The notes: generated by a model from the sequence alone, not told the origin. Positions 11,601-24,400 are shown, counted from the first letter of the stretch. The stretch is 64,000 nt of DNA from Tetrapyrgos nigripes (GCA_013368315.1 JAACJM010000178.1:62001-126000); one strand, 5' to 3'. Numbers and translations are program-made.

Positions 11601-13114
11601 CCAAATGACAAATGATAGTATAATTTTCCATGTCTATCATATACTACTGCTGATAGTTGGCTGATTACAGCACTAGTTACTACAGGAGATAAGCCAATTT
11701 CTGATGTCCCAAGCATCTTGCCCAGCATCCGTAATGAGATAGGTTCAGTTACTGTCAAAATCATCCTCATCACAGTTTTAAAATATTTCTGATTATCTGG
11801 ATCAGAAAATGACTCTTCCAGCACAGTCTCATATAACAGATACAGTGCCTGATATGGTTGATTTTCATTGCTATTCTGTTCTTGTAGACCAATTATCTGC
11901 CCCAACCTCTTTTCTATATCCATTCCGTTTTCAATAAATGTAAGAGCTGTAGTCATCCAGATAAAAAGGCTATTTGCTTTCTTGAGCAGGATCTTGATAT
12001 TATCCTCTGATATTGCTGGTAGCTTGTACACAATAAGTCTTCTCAGATCATGGTTGGTACTGATGTAATCAGTAAGATTTACTTGTTTAACAGCAGGGTC
12101 ATGAAGAAATATGTCAATAATTTCTCTGTTTGGTCTGCTAGTTACTACCAGTTTAAGCCATGACAACTGCTTGAAGACTGTCTGAAAATGACTCAATAAG
12201 CCTGCACGGTCTGACTTTACTCCCCATTCATCAAGCCCATCAACTATAATAACAACTTTTACAGAAACTTGTATGCTATTCAGGAGTGATGATTGCAAGA
12301 ATCTCTCCAGTTGCTCTGCAAGTGGAATCCCATCAGCTCTCAATGAAATGTCCTCAAAGATTTGGCAAAGTCTCTGCCCATATTCTGGAATTGCCTGGGC
12401 CAAATGATAGCAAATAGTTGGGACTAAATTTGAGATGTCACTAGTCTCCTGTCCTTGTACACAGTGAAATGTCAGACCAAGTATAACTTCCTTCCCCATG
12501 TCTCTGATTTTGGAAGCAAGGGAAACTGCTATGGCACTTTTGCCTGTCCCAGCTATTCCATAGATCCAAGCAATGGTAGTTTTATCTTCCATTACCCAGT
12601 TGCAAAGGTCATTGAGTATCTCGACTCTTGTTCCTTCCATACAGTTGTCTTTCTTTCTGGTTGGATTGGTAATTGGGTTCAGCTTTTCCTTCAATATGTG
12701 AAGCATTTCAATGGTTTCATCAGTTCTCACTTGAAAAGATTAAACAAATTCAGTATCTTGATGCAATGTAGAGCTAACACTTACTATAATTGTAATTTTT
12801 AGTAGTCTGAACAATATCTCCTCCAGCATTGTTAATGGTTTCTACCTGGAAATTTGATGCATGTGGGAAGAAATTTAAAGACAGAGGTAATTGCACTGCA
12901 GTATGTACTATTTGGGAAATGACACAAATTAGTTGTTCATATATCCATAGTTTTCATTTTTTGGAACTTACATACCTCCTGTGTTTGAATTTTCTTGAAT
13001 TTGTCTCTGACCAGCATAATTGTTTCTGAGTTGACTTCCAATGTGGTGCCCCCCAATGGTGTTGTTTCCCTGTTGAGGGTCATTCTCATCCTCTGAGGAT
13101 TCACAGCAACTCAT
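8638..13114 (-). CDS. NACHT-WD40 NLR protein 1 (four exons, 1,433 aa)
   Basis: Proposed exons on the minus strand are 13,114-12,976, 12,907-12,785, 12,729-11,198 and 11,145-8,638. They sum to 4,302 nt in one uninterrupted frame, with GT-AG introns of 48-68 nt. Start ATG 13,114 opens MSCCESSEDENDPQQGNN, an acidic then Q/N-rich leader. Exon 2 carries HASNFQVETINNAGGDIVQ. The NACHT domain follows, with Walker A GIAGTGKS (about residue 146) and Walker B VVIIVDGLDEWG (about residue 247). Fourteen WD40 repeats fill roughly residues 750-1,350, then a C-terminal tail. Fungal NLRs of this design bind ligands with the WD40 arrays and oligomerise through NACHT to trigger defence or incompatibility death (family knowledge). 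No inactivating change was seen. It converges on the lactonase-like gene. Confidence 0.9.
8900..10690 (-). repeat. 14 highly similar WD40 repeats in NLR 1
   Basis: Each unit is about 126-129 bp and reads VAFSPDGRHVVSGS.D.TIRIWD(M/I)QT...V..PLEGHT..V. Units 7 and 8 differ by carrying QTFQQFEEPQ(Q/K)LSNHTDAI. Differences cluster at the residues after HT (ETV, ERV, EGV, KGV, HWV, DWV, DAI, ESV, AWV, SSV, YWV) and before .D.T. Fourteen repeats would make two seven-bladed propellers. Confidence 0.9.
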
Positions 13115-13650
13115 GATGCTACGATGATTCCAACAACAGTGAGCAGAAGCACGAGCAGAGGAAAGTGTCCAGTGCATGTGAGTTAGTCTTGACTGGCTGC
13201 ACGAAAGACTAACTTTGTCTCGTGTTGGTTCAATTAACTGCATCAATGATTGCATCACTCGCAAACTTCTGAGTTTCTTTGACAAAGTCACCTGACTTGG
13301 ACAGAACCTGGACAACGTCTCCAGTCGAGGCTCTCGACTCTCGATTTTGGTACAGTAGTCATATGGATATTTATTCACACATAAGAAAACCTGGCACTGG
13401 CAGAAACACTTCTCTCTTTCCTCACATTAAACCGATAACCATCCGGCAGCGATTTGATCTGCTTCACAGCACTATTGCCAGAAGTTGTCTAGTCAGATTC
13501 CTCCACTTCTCAATACATCTACACCACATACGTCTTCAAAACGCGTACTTATACCCGGAGCCATGACTACTAGTAGGACCATTTAAACGCAACATCCTAC
13601 TTCGAAGGTTATCCTATCCTATATGTTTCCTACGCCGTATGTCCAGTTTC
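13115..13650 (-). promoter_or_regulatory. Upstream region of NLR 1
   Basis: No convincing gene lies here. It is the 5' flank of NLR 1 and is conserved in the second unit (25,881-26,450). It holds one copy of a 50-bp block (about 13,164-13,213) starting AGTGTCCAGTGCATGTGAG and ending GAAAGACTAAC, present twice in tandem upstream of NLR 2. Role as promoter is inferred from position and conservation only. Confidence 0.4.
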
Positions 13651-13869
13651 CGTATCTTCATTTTTTGATTTTTCTTCTTTGGAGCAATACGTCCTCACTC
13701 ACTATCGTTTGGGTTTTGTTTGTATGAGAAATGTAATTGTTTTACGAGGCCAAAAGAGATGATGAGTGAATGGCAGAGCACTTGTTCTCGGTGGAAGGGG
13801 TGCCATTTATCACGGAAGTGAACGCTATATGACGAAGGATGGGCGGATAAAATTGTCACGAACAAATTA

Positions 13870-14366
13870 CACAGAATTTATGTAGATATTCCCTTGACCA
13901 ATAGTAGGATATGCGCCATACAGATCTGCTTTTGTCATTGAGGGACTTTGGGAGAAATGTAACAATAAGCAAAATGAACGTAATGAAGACATGAAAATGT
14001 ATCATGAACTGCGAAGTAAACGGGCACCTTCTGAGCTTCATGACCCTCAGAGATACCCAGCTCTGTCTTGATAGAGTTTATCACTCTAAACGTCCTCGTC
14101 CTAACCCATACTTTCATCTTCTTCAACTCTGCGTCTCGCAACCTTTCCACTCTCCCCATCTCCATCCCATGTTATCCCATGCATTACCAGATACCTCGCA
14201 GGATTCTCGAACCTTAACGAGGAGGTCAGAGAAGACTCGCCCGAGTTTGTATGCGCTTCACGGGTACATCTGTGAAGCCTCTAGAGATTCTTGACTAATG
14301 CAGCTTCACGAGGGGGACGGTTTGCACTTAGACGAGTGTAGGATTCATGTGAAAGGTAGAAGTATC
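13870..14366 (-). pseudogene. Barrel-gene fragment, 5'-truncated exon B and exon C (unit 2)
   Basis: The 3' half of exon B (about 14,012-14,330) shows ELKKMKVWVRTRTFRVIN and ELGISEGHEAQKVPVYFAVH followed by a donor; a short exon C follows near 13,870-13,960. The 5' half is missing: at about 14,366 the sequence joins exon C of the next upstream copy. A near-identical piece occurs at 26,700-27,144 in unit 3. Not expected to make a working protein. Confidence 0.5.
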
Positions 14367-15790
14367 CAACCTGCTGGGTGTAGGATTCTGCAGCTTCCGG
14401 AGTCAGTAATTCTAGCAACAAAAACCGAATAAGCAACATGAACCCAATGAAGAAATACGAGGACGTACCATGGACCGCAAGGTATATGGGCACCTTCTGA
14501 GCTTCAGGACCCTCAGGTATACCCAGCCCCATCTTCAGAGAATCTATCACTCTAAACGTCCTCGTCCTCACCCATCCTTCCGTCTTCTTCAACTCCGTCA
14601 CACTCGTTTCCACCCACTCTCTCGCAACCTTTTCCCTCTCTGCATCTTCATCCCAAGTTATCCCGTGCATCACCAGATATCTCGCAGGATTCTCATACCT
14701 TAATGAGGAGGCCAGAGAAGACTCGCCCAACTCTGTTGGTATATGTTTCACAGGTACACCTGTCGAGTACCTCAAGCCTCTTGATCAGGGCAGCTTCAAG
14801 CGCGAGGAGAACGGTTTGTGTGTAGACGGGTGTAGGATTGATGTGAGAAGGTATTCGTATTGTCTATTTCACACAGAGCGACTCATAACGGAGTAGTGGG
14901 CATCGGAGAGGAAAGATTTGACTCGGAGGTGGTAGACTCCAAGCGGGACATGTCCGTTGTACCAGTACTATCTAGATTTGTGTTTGCAGCAACATGGTGA
15001 ACATAGGACTCTGCGGCTTCCAGAGTAAGGAATTCTAGCAGCGAGAAACAGATAAATAAGCAAAATGAACGCAATGAAGAAATATGAAAACGTACCGTGG
15101 ACTGCGAAGTAAATAGGCACCTTCTGAGCTCCAGGACCCTCAGGGATACCCAGCCCCGTCTTGAGAGAGTCTATCACGTTAAACGTCTTCATCCTCACCC
15201 ATCCCTCCGTCTTCTTTAACTACGTCACACTCATTTCCACCCCACTCTCTCGCAGCCTTTTCCCTCTCTACATCTCCATCCCATGTTCTCTCATGGTTCA
15301 TCAGGTACTTCATTGGATTTCCAGACCATAACGAGGAGGTCAGAGAAGACTCGCCCGAGTCTGTATGTACTTCACAGGTACGCCTGTCAAGTATCTCCAG
15401 CCTCTTGACTAACGCAGCTTCTCGAGGAGAACGATTGGCACGTAGACGGGTGTAGGACACATGTGAGAAAGTAGAGGTGTCGCCAATGTCATAGAGAGCG
15501 ACCCATGAAGGAGTGTAGCAAAGTATCGGACACCAGAAAGGAAAGATTTGAGCTGGTGAAGCCGTTGAAGTAGGACGTGTTCACTGTTATACCAGTCTAG
15601 AGAGAAAACATTTAGACGTTTGACCCGGGTAAGAAAAGGCGACAGACATACCTTATAATTCGTCCAAATGCATGTCTTCGCCAGCTCAAAATGAACGATG
15701 AAGGATCCAGGAATGCTGACGTGGTGGTAGCATTGAAAAGCAGAAATGATATTCCAGTCCGTATTCCGCAATGTGTTTTTGCTTCTCAGC
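14366..15790 (-). pseudogene. Barrel-gene copies, two exon B units in tandem
   Basis: Two exon B copies (about 14,470-14,974 and 15,096-15,600) are joined through a short exon C (about 14,975-15,041, EFLTLEAAESYVHHVA). The copy nearest 14,500 keeps a long clean frame with HGITWDEDAEREKVAREW, TELKKTEGWVRTRTFRVID and GLGIPEGPEAQKVPIYLAVH, but its first half carries stops. The copy at 15,100-15,600 reads RLRANRSPREAALVKRLEIL and similar family motifs with one frame break. An exon A-like piece lies near 15,640-15,740. Repeated exon B-exon C joins show local unequal exchange within the unit. Confidence 0.5.
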
Positions 15791-15799
15791 GTCCATCCT

Positions 15800-16570
15800 G
15801 TCCGGGTCTTTTAGAACATAAATTATAATCCCTCTTTCCTGTTATCGGTTGTCTTGGTGTTGGTAGAGGCAGTGGTGGCCCCAGGACAGCTGGAGCCAGA
15901 GCCAGAGCTTGACGATTCCACCTCTATATCTGAACCCGTCGTAAAAGATGACCATGTAGGCCTCTGTCGTTGGGTCTGCAGTTGCGACAGAAGGCATCGA
16001 CGCCGACACGTCCCATCCGAGTCTCTCAAAGCCAACGGGCATAGTTTGGGAACGGTTCCACAATAGGACTGGGTATTCATGTATGTGTCCAGTAGGGGGT
16101 GGGCGATTGGGGTAGGTGTATCGGGAAGGGGTAACGAGAAGGATGGCGGGATGGGGAAAGACTAATGAGAAGCGAGTCAGTTATCAGCATTGAGTGGACA
16201 GCAAAGAGAGAAATGCAAAACCATGAACTGAAGAGAGAAAGAGAAAGCAACCAAGAAGACGAAGAGAGGGACTTTGGGCCCCAGGGGGAAAGAAGAGGGT
16301 GGGAGGGGGGAAAGGGAAAAGATGTAAAGAGAAGGAGAAGACACGTACGTCTTAGCTACCAATCTCGGATATTTCTTTGCTTCAGAGTAGCCCACTAAAC
16401 ACTACCCGTCCTCCCCTCTGGGGGACACACCAAACCCACTCGCATCACCACTCATCTTCTTCTTCTTGGATCCTGGCGTAGCGGTAAGACTATCAGACCA
16501 AAGCGCGATTTTCTCCGACCTCTCATTCTTCGACACAGTCAACAACACGTCGTTCCACTCCTTCGGTAAC
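15800..16570 (-). pseudogene. Ser-rich and GLYSEAKK-type blocks of the barrel cluster (unit 2)
   Basis: Homologous to 5,100-6,010. The minus strand gives LPKEWNDVLLTVSKNERSEK (about 16,500-16,560), later GYSEAKKYPRLV (about 16,370), a splice donor, a pyrimidine-rich gap and a Ser/Gly-rich block (15,840-16,080). Here the first block stays open longer than in unit 1, suggesting this is its better-preserved form. Function unknown. Confidence 0.35.
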
Positions 16571-18260
16571 TGAGTCGAAATAGTAAAGAGGCTGGGTAGT
16601 GTAGAGAGCCCTTGGGAGAGGAGAGTAACAGGGCTGGGAGAGGTCGAGGATGTCGGTGAAGGAGGGCAGGAAGATTAGCCATCTGAATAGGATTGACGTC
16701 AGGGGGACCCCACGCTTCCGGAGTGAGTAATTCTAGCAACGAAAAACAGATAAGCAACCCGATTGAACGCAATGAAGAAACACGAAGACATACCATAGAC
16801 CGCGAAGTAAATGGGCACCTTCTGAGCTTCATGATCTTCAGGGATATCCAATCCCATCTATCACTTTAAACGTCCTCGTCCTCACCCATCTCTCTATCTT
16901 CTTTAACACCGTCATACTCGTTTCCACCCACTCTCTCGCAACCTTTTCCCTCTCTGCATCTCCATCCCACGTTATCCCATGCATCACCAGATACCTAGTA
17001 GGATTCTTGGACCTTAACGAGGAGGCCAGCGAAGAGTAAAGACTCGCCCAACTCTGTCGGTATATGTTTCACAGGTACGCCTGTCAAGTATCTCGAGTCT
17101 CTTGACCGGGGGAGCTTCGCGAGGAGAACGGTTTGGCATTTGCGTGTAGACGAGTGTAGGGTTCATGTGAGAAGGTATTTTGTCGTCTATGTCACATAGA
17201 GCGACCCATGAAGGAGTTTTGAAGTCAGAAGCAGAGTATCGGGTGTCGGAGAGGAAGGATTTGAGGTGGTGAAGCCGAAGTGGGACGTGTTTCTTGTTGT
17301 ACCAGTCTAGATTCACGTTTCCAGCAACGTGCTGAGTGTAGGACTCTGCAGCTTCTGGAGGAAGGAGTTCTAGCAAAATGGTTAAATAAGCAAAATGAAC
17401 GCAATGAAGAAATACGGAAACATACCATGAACCGCGAAGTCTATGGACACCTTCTGAGCCTCAGGACCCTCAGGGATACCCAGCCCCATCTTGAGAGTGA
17501 TGTAATCACTTTGAAAGTCTTCGTCCTCGCCCATTCCTCCGTCTTCTTTAACCCCGTCACCCTCGTTTCTGCCCAGTCTCGCAACCCTTTCCCTCTCCAT
17601 CTCCACCCCATGTTATCCCATATGTCACCGGGTATTTCGTTGGATTCTCTGACTTCAATAAAGACGGAAGAGAAGACTCGTCCGAGTTTGTATGACCTTC
17701 AGAGGTACGCCTGTCGAGTGTCTCAAGCCTCTTGACTAATGCGGCCTCACGAGAACGGTTTGCGCGTAGACCGGTGTAGGACTCATGCGAGAAGGTAGAA
17801 ATGTCGTCTGTATTGTAGAAATCGACCCATGAAGGAGTTTTGGAGTCAGAACCGGAGTATCGTGCACCGGAGAGGAAGGATTTGAGGTAGTGAAGTCGAA
17901 GTGGGACGTGTTCGTTGTTGTACCAGCCTAGAAAGGAAACCTTTAGACATTTGACCCGGGTAAGAGAAAGCAAGAGAAACAAAAAAGAAATACCTAGAAA
18001 TCCATCCAAAGACACTTCTTTGCCCGCTCAGAGTAGACAATGCGGAATCCAGGAGCCATGCTTCCGAAGCCTTCTATGTGATGTCCCGGGTAAGAGGCGA
18101 AACCTGCAATGCCCAAACTTGTCCCTCCCTGCTCTGATTCCTCCATGGAGCACTTGTCGGTCAGCTCAGCATTTTTATTGGTAGTAGTGGCGGCTGTAGG
18201 ACACCTAGAGCCAGACGACAGAGAGCGAGAACCCCCCTCCACATCTAGATGGAGATGCAG
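16570..18260 (-). pseudogene. Barrel-gene copies, two further exon B units (unit 2)
   Basis: Exon A with SMAPGFRIVYSERAKK lies near 18,000-18,060 and is preceded by a Ser-rich leader to about 18,260. Exon B copies are at about 17,428-17,930 (NNEHVPLRLHYLKSFLSGARY; FSHESYTGLRANRSREAALV; frameshift at GDGEGKGCETG) and about 16,798-17,310 (NKKHVPLRLHHLKSFLSDTRY; REAPPVKRLEILDRRTCE; broken after VFTLRWPPR). They are linked by exon C LLPPEAAESYTQHVAGNVN. The second copy's exon C is fused to the GLYSEAKK block region. The 17.4-17.9 kb copy has the fewest defects. Confidence 0.5.
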
Positions 18261-18299
18261 ACGCATTTCTAGCAGTAGCCATAGCAGCTGACCAGACGA

Positions 18300-19190
18300 A
18301 GTACCCGCCGAGATCTAGGCAGTAGAACTGACTGTGACGACGGAAGACAGCGATGCCGACACAACAAGCCCTAGTCTCCCAGACTGGCAAATCCGACGGC
18401 TATGGTTTGAGAACGGTATTCATAGGATGGGGCTGTGTTTCCAATAGTAATGGTAGTGTGCGTGCGGTTAGGAGTATAGGTGGGGATATGAGGTATGGGG
18501 GTATGGGGGTAGGAGTACGGAGAGTCGGAATCAGGATGCGGTTCGGGGATTCGGGAGGTGGACGCTACGAGGTAGGCGCAACAGGAAGGAAAGATGGAAT
18601 GGACAGTGGGGAAAAACTAAGTCAGTTATCGGTATCCAGTGCGCAGCAAAGAGAGAAAATGCAAAATAGTGAACCCAAGAGGGAGAGAGAAAGCAGCCAA
18701 TAAGACGAAGAGAGGGACTTTGGGCCCCGAGGGGAAAGAAAGGAGGGGGAAAAAGGGGGGGAAAGAGTGTAAAGATGTGAAAAAATGAAGGAGAAGACAC
18801 GTACTTTCCAGCCTTAGGTATTCCATCGCTTCAGACATATATAGACCACTGGACACCACCCCTCCTACCCCTCTTGAGGACGCACCAAACCCACTCGCAC
18901 CACTACTTATCCTCCTGGATCCCGCTGCAGACGAAGGCGAGCAGAGACCCAAGTACGCTTTTCTTCAACCTCTCAGTCAACAACATTGCATTCCATACTG
19001 TCGGTAACTGAAAATAACGGAGGTTGGGTAGTGTAGAAACCCCTTGGGAGAGGAGAGTAGCGGGGCCAGGAGAGGTCAGGGATGTTGGTGAAAGAAGGGC
19101 AGGAAGGTTAGCTGTTTGAATGGGATTAGGATTGACGTTGGCGTTGAGAGTGGGGGCAAGGGTGTTGGAGTGCAGGGAACAACATGCCGA
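18300..19190 (-). pseudogene. Further decayed GLYSEAKK / Ser-rich block
   Basis: Homologous to 5,100-6,250 of unit 1, including the pyrimidine-rich intron-like stretch (about 18,620-18,800) and the segment with ATGGGATTAGGATTGACG at about 19,115. Frames are short and broken. Its presence directly left of the second lactonase-like gene mirrors unit 1. Confidence 0.35.
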
Positions 19191-19259
19191 GTGTATAGAA
19201 GGGAGCGGTCCGTATTCCTCTGACTAATCAGTCGCTTTCTTTGGTCCAGACCGTCGCAC

Positions 19260-20883
19260 CAGTACTTATGTTGTCCTGAATCAAGCGCGTTTGCGATAAC
19301 ATGGCCTGTTATAGACTCTACTCAAGGGTTGGAGAAGATCCAGCCGTTCCTTTCGTACTCTTTTCGGAAGGCGAATTGGAGACGGCTCATAAGATGTGGA
19401 TTGCCCTTGTACTACGTCTGCCTCTGGCCTCTACGTCCCCCTGATCATTGTAGTGCTACGGCTCACATGCCATTGAATTCTCTCTTCCTTTATCCATGGA
19501 CTTCATTCATGTCCTTTCAACAAACCATACACACAACAACCAACCAGTCTACTCACTCTTCTCCCTCTCTAGGAAGAAACGCATATGATGGACCTGGACA
19601 TATCAAAATTACATCGAAATGGTAAGGAGCTGTATGGTGTCACTGAGCACAGTGAGTAATACCTCAGTACTAAATCCTTCATCCCTTCCACTTTCTTTTC
19701 GTCCCATCGTCAAGTCCCAGATATATTTATACATCATTCATTTTATCACTCCTCTACATGTCGTACCTCGCTTGCCATCCTTATTGGAGAACATACTGTG
19801 TAACACGAAAGATCTGACGGCCAAATCACTCATCACGTCTAGCTGGGCTTGAATGCATACAGGGTGGGGGGAGTTTCTACAAGACATAAGCGTAGCATGT
19901 AAAGTACTGTTGCCTAGCGTTATAGGGCTGATAATAATATATTATTTTGCATATCCACCCTGTCAATCAAGTTCAGTCCTCCACATCAAAGGATGTGTCT
20001 ATTGTTCTTCGTCTTTCGTCCCACATTTTACATGGCTTTTTATTATTCTACTTGTTGCTTTCTACCTCCAAAACGCTCACTAATCTTCCTTCGTCCTTTC
20101 GCACCCAACTTCCTTGACAGCTACTTAATATCCAGCTCTTCACTTTACCTGATACATCTCTCCTCGCATACACTACTTCCTCCTCATTTAGCCAAATTAT
20201 CATCTACACCCGTTACCTTCAAGCCTAACAATTCACATGTCTGTTCCCGCCTTGGTGGCGATACTCTCCTCGCATCTTCTACACCTTTACGTCCGATTCC
20301 ATGTACTATCTGGGCAACCACTCAAGGAGGTAAGCAGGAAGACAGAGGATGGATCAGTGTGTTCAAGTTGGATGTGGACGGGGATTTTGTTAAGAAATCA
20401 TTGTCTTCGTCAATGTCTTCAGCAGCAGGAGTGGAAGAAAAAGATGCGGAGGTACTAGAAGTTGGTGTAGAACACAATGAAGCCCCAACATCAGGAGGAA
20501 GAGCCCATGCTATCAATTTCTACACCAATGAATTACAGCTTGCATCTTCATCTTCATCTGGGCCTTCTATGGGCATAGGCAGATATCAACACCATCTCCG
20601 AACTTACACTCAGCGAAACTAAAGTTGGAGAAGAAGGCGCTGTATACATCCTCCTTTCAGAGAATTCTGATACCGCTTCGCTTGGGTCCCTACCGGATGG
20701 ATTACCTGGACGAGGTTAAAGTGTGTGTATTGTCGAATGGGACAGGTGGGGACAGGTGGAGTTAAAGAGATTGTTGGTTGGCCCGAGCATGGAACTGGGG
20801 CATTGGGAGCCAGTATGGCTTCAGGCACAGAAAAAGGAACGGAAAGAATGATGGGAGGAAATCATGCTGTGTGGTTGGATTAG
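19260..20883 (+). pseudogene. Lactonase / carboxy-cis,cis-muconate cyclase-like gene, decayed (unit 2)
   Basis: Second copy of the 6,480-8,110 gene. The C-terminal part is slightly better preserved: GWISVFKLDVDGDFVKKSLS runs without a break into EAPTSGGRAHAINFYTNE (20,345-20,540), and the end reads MMGGNHAVWLD before a stop near 20,883. Upstream, MDLDISKLHRNGKELYGVTEH is again out of frame with the preceding GRNA piece. The frame defect shared by both units shows decay began before the duplication. Convergent with NLR 2. Confidence 0.5.
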
Positions 20884-21431
20884 CTATTGATATATGTAAG
20901 TATGTACAAAAGAGTTAGCTAGGTGATACCAATGAAGATATCTATGTAGCAATGCAAGGTAATAGAGTAATCCATCTATCATGGCAGTCATTGGATGCTG
21001 CAGCAGAATTTGGTTGAGATAAATGTCCGTGCTTAGAAACTTCAACAGAATCTTTGAAACCCTCAAAGCCAAATTTAAAAACGCGCAAAACCTTACTTAC
21101 CACGGTACGAGTATCTCAGAGACATGTGGACTTTTTTTATAAATATGATTTTTCTTATTGAACTAGACATAGGCAACAAAATTCTGGATATATGGATTTT
21201 GTGATATTTACTCAGTTGATAAATGGAATTTCTGAACAGATGAAGGGAACAGATATAAGATGTTGGTTTCCAAACTGAAATTTTTCAAAAGAAAAGGCAG
21301 CTTTCCTGATGTTTTTGTGTGAAATTGATCAAATGAAAGTTGTGGAAGCAAAGAGATACCAATCAAATTGAAAGTGAGAAAAAAAAAAAAGAAGAAAAAA
21401 GAAACCAGATATATACAATTGTACTCAACAC

Positions 21432-24400
21432 TCATTCCTCATCCTCAGGATTATCATTCCAAACAGAGGTCCAGTTTTCACCACAAACAAATTTGCTCCA
21501 GTCAACTTTAACTCCAAAGTTTTTAGCATCTGCAGGAATAGTGCCAACCTGCCTCAAATCACTGAATCCACCTCTGAGATGAGATGGGATCCATAAAATT
21601 AACTTTGGCTCAGGTTCAGCAGTACATAACCAACCCTGAGCATTAATGGAGCATGATTGATTTTCTTGATTATACTGGGAGATTGAGGTTGGAATGAGGT
21701 TTGGATTGGAAGGATCAATATTCCAGATCCTTACTGTCTTGTCCCAAGACCCTGAAACCACATGTCTACCATCTGGTGAGAAGGCCACTGATTGGACCCA
21801 ACCTGCGTGGCCTTCCAGAGGCTCTCCAATCTGCTGGCAAGTCTGCATATCCCATATTCTAATAGTCTTATCAAAAGATCCTGACACCACATATCTGCCA
21901 TCTGGTGAAAAGGCCACTGACTCCACCCAATTTGTGTGGCCTTCCAGAGGCTCTCCAAACTGCTGGCAAGTCTGCATATCCCATATTCTGATAGTCTTAT
22001 CACTAAATCCTGACACCACATGTCTGCCATCTGGTGAGAAGGCCACTGAATGGACCTCATCTGTGTGGCCTTCCTGAGGCTTTCCAACCTGCTGGGAAGT
22101 CTGCATATCCCATATTCTGATAGTGCAGTCACTAGATCCTGACACCACATGTCTGCCATCTGGTGAGAAGGCCACTGACAGGACCCAGTCTGTGTGGCCT
22201 TCCAGAGGCTTTCCAACCTGCTTGCAAGTCTGCATATCCCATATTCTGATAGTCTTGTCACCAGATCCTGACACCACATGTCTGCCATCTGGTGAGAAGG
22301 CCACTGACCTCACACAATCTGTATGGCCTTCCAGAGGCTTTCCAACCTGCTGGCAAGTCTGCATATCCCATATTCTGATAGTCCTGTCCTCAGATCCTGA
22401 CACCACATGTCTGCCATCTGGTGAGAAGGCCACTGACTGCACCCAATCTATGTGGCCTTTTAGAGGCTTTCCAACCTGCTGCCAAGTCTGCATATCCCAT
22501 ATTCTGATAGTGCAGTCATCAGATCCTGACACCACATGTCTGCCATCTGGTGAGAAGGCCACTGATCTAATGGCATCTGTATGGTTGGAGAGCTGCTGAG
22601 GCTCTTCAAACTGCTGGAAAGTCTGGATATCCCATATTCTGATAGTGCAGTCATCAGATCCTGACACCACATGTCTGCCATCTGGTGAAAAGGCCACTGA
22701 CTTAACCCTATCTGTGTGACCTTCCAGAGGCTTACCAACTTGCTGGCAAGTCTGCATATCCCATATTCTGATAGTGTAGTCATTAGATCCTGACACCACA
22801 TGTCTGCCATCTGGTGAGAAGGCCACTGAACTAACCCAACCTGTGTAACCTTCCAGAAGCTCACCAACTTGCTGGCGAGTCTGCATATCCCATATTCTGA
22901 TAGTGTTATAATATCCTGACACCACATGTCTGCCATCTGGTGAGAAGGCCACTGTGTGGCCATCCAGAGGCTTTCCAACCTGCTGGCCAGTCTGGATATC
23001 CCATATTCTGATAGTGTAGTCAGCAGATCCTGACACTACATGTCTGCCATCCAGTGAGTAGGCCACTGACCACACCCTTTTTGTATGGCCTTTCATAGGC
23101 TCTCCAAATTGTTGTCCTGTTTGGACATCCCAAATCCGTACAGTGTTATCCTCTGATCCTGAAACCACATGTCTGCCATCTGGTGAGAAGGCCACTGAAT
23201 GAACTCCATCTCTGTGGCCTTCTAGAGACTCTCCAACCTGCTGGCCAGTCTGGATGTCCCATGTTCTGAGAGTGTAGTCATCAGACCCTGACACTACATG
23301 TCTTCCATCTGGTGAGTAGGCCACTGACCACACACATTCTGTGTGGCCAATAAAAGACTCTCCAAACTGGTGTCCTGTTTGGACATCCCAAATCCTTACA
23401 GTGTTATCACCAGATCCTGATACAATATATCTTCCATCTAGTGAATATGCCACACTTTCTACTGCACTTGTTGCTGATATTGTCATTGGCAGGTTAATCC
23501 ATCTATGTCTTCCAATTTTGATGGCATTCTGAATATGTTTTGTGAAGCCTTCTACCACATTTAATCGAGGTTGTTCTACTGTATCATTTTGACCAATTTG
23601 TGACAGGTTTGGGACTGTGACCTTGTCTTGTGAACTTTTTTTTTGTGAAATGGCATCAATGACCTTGGATATGGTGGAACTTTTCATGAATTTCATGAGA
23701 AATTTACTTTTTTTGCCTTTTTTTGCCCCAAGTTTTGGTTGTTTTTCTGCACCCCAGCTTTGGAGGGGCTGTGACTGTGGATTCGCGAATTGATTGAAAT
23801 GATACAGCATTGGCAATACTGACAGGTAAATATGTGGTGTACTTTCTGAAAAAACAGTTCCAAAAGTATCTGCTATCCGATGAAGTACTTCTGCTAATCT
23901 CTCTGCATCTTTGTCCTTTGTAAAATTTTAGCAAACTTTCCTTGAGTACATAGCTCAATTGTCTTACCTTGTTGCTCTTTGCCCATTCTGAAATATCCTC
24001 TAGACATCTCCTTAGAGAAAAAGATTTCCCCATTACACTCATACATTCTAACCACAAAATCATCCATTTACTTCCCATAAAATCTGTAACACTCAATAGG
24101 ATTGTGTTTCCTCTCCCTTCAACTTCAACTTCTCTCATATGTTTAGTCCAACTCAAACAGCTATATCTCAACTCAGATGGGATATACATATTTATTCTAT
24201 CCTCTATTGTTGGATCTTTCACTGCCTTATTCTTGAGAAAAGAGGTCTCCAGCTGGCAGATGTTAAATCTAAGCTCCTTTCTCATAATCTCCAAGCAAGC
24301 ACTAGCCAGTTGCAAATGGGTAATTTTTTGGTGGATATTGAACTTATTCTCTGGAGATGTGAGAAACTCCCCAAATGACAAATGATAATATAACTTTCCA

